Shown here: positions 63,756-64,000 of the stretch, piece after piece
How the letters are laid out: the number at the start of each line of letters is the position of its first letter
Numbering within the stretch: position 1 is the stretch's first letter
NCBI GenBank assembly: GCA_050633645.1
Contig: JBOEGX010000001.1
Coordinates: 558,001 to 622,000, forward strand
Direction of reading: 5' to 3'
From: UBA1672 sp050633645
Lineage (GTDB): Bacteria > Pseudomonadota > Alphaproteobacteria > Micavibrionales > Micavibrionaceae
DNA length: 64,000 bases
Notes under the pieces: generated by a model
Told to the model about the DNA's origin: nothing
Databases searched by the model: none
What the model saw: only the letters and a program-made list of their open reading frames with translations
Made by a program: the position numbers and the translations under genes

Positions 63756-64000
63756 ATGATTAGCGAGAATGTAGAAAATGAAGGCGTCTTAACTGGTGGC
63801 CTTGTTGATTTTTTCTATGATGTTAGAGACGATAGTCATCTGAATATTGAGGTCGCAATTAAAGAAGATGGTCGATGTGCCGTATTCTATAATAAACCTC
63901 TAAAACATGATTTAGCATGGTTCGAATATGATTTGGATACTTGCGAGTTAGGATTTGTAATTGATGGTGGTGAGTCGCGTAATTTGGATATCCCTGTAAA
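63756..64000 (+). CDS. Protein of unknown function, tandem paralogue 2 (3' end outside window)
   Basis: The frame is open from an ATG at 63756, with ACGGG just upstream, to the window end (81 complete codons). It starts MISENVENEGVLTGGLVDFF and contains WFEYDLDTCELGFVIDGGES followed by a leucine-aspartate-isoleucine segment, which lines up with LEYDHDTQRITVFSNDGQSL of the preceding protein. The gene continues beyond the window, so total length is unknown. Confidence 0.6.
   Translation, partial: MISENVENEGVLTGGLVDFFYDVRDDSHLNIEVAIKEDGRCAVFYNKPLKHDLAWFEYDLDTCELGFVIDGGESRNLDIPV

Overview
The window looks like a chromosomal segment of a fairly AT-rich alphaproteobacterium. The diagnostic genes are those of the Caulobacter-type cell-cycle and flagellar network: the response regulator CtrA, its phosphotransferase ChpT, the division-site ATPase MipZ and the sigma-54 flagellar activator FlbD. 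A Micavibrio-like lineage would fit the flagellar gene order and the number of unfamiliar proteins, but that placement is an inference from memory. No rRNA, tRNA, CRISPR array, prophage or insertion sequence was seen, and no gene-free stretch exceeds 300 bases.

Layout. (1) 1-14463: flagellar cluster: fliH (cut by the window edge), fliN, a motA-like stator gene, flbD, flhA, flhF, flhG, a probable fliK, then fliJ and fliI on the minus strand. Several unrelated or unknown genes interrupt it: a convergent pair at 1752-3214, a 236-residue unknown with its own terminator, and a minus-strand exported protein between flhA and flhF. (2) 14464-23299: ctrA, a membrane-anchored phosphodiesterase-fold protein, pgsA, pyrD, a degenerate EAL protein, yejA, kdsB, a histidine phosphatase and a TPR protein. 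(3) 23388-40578: a Yej-type peptide importer whose genes (yejB, yejE, yejF, with yejA upstream) are spread over about 21 kb. Between them lies almost the whole arginine pathway (argC, argB, argD, argF, argG, argH), preceded by an overlapping P-loop protein and interspersed with small unknown genes. (4) 40682-48283: rpsU, an exported unknown, a long aminopeptidase P, mipZ, a small membrane protein, galU, a phosphohexomutase and chpT. (5) 48460-54174: a chemotaxis operon cheA-cheW-cheY-cheB-cheR whose CheA carries two CheW-like domains and a C-terminal receiver, followed by purH. (6) 55875-64000: an accessory locus of unrecognised genes.

How the parts fit. CtrA, ChpT, FlbD, MipZ, flagellar export proteins and the chemotaxis operon describe a motile, polarly organised cell that couples flagellum building to the cell cycle. 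The arginine genes cover acetylglutamate to arginine, but no argA or argJ is visible, so the source of N-acetylglutamate lies elsewhere or in an unrecognised protein.

The best candidate for an undescribed system is the last 8 kb. A 26-codon leader ORF touches the start of a two-helix membrane protein, followed by two roughly 1000-residue proteins with coiled coils, low-complexity linkers and membrane segments. One of these has a clear internal duplication. Two small proteins that share a C-terminal motif follow. Two places in the locus carry nearly identical extended -10 promoter elements.
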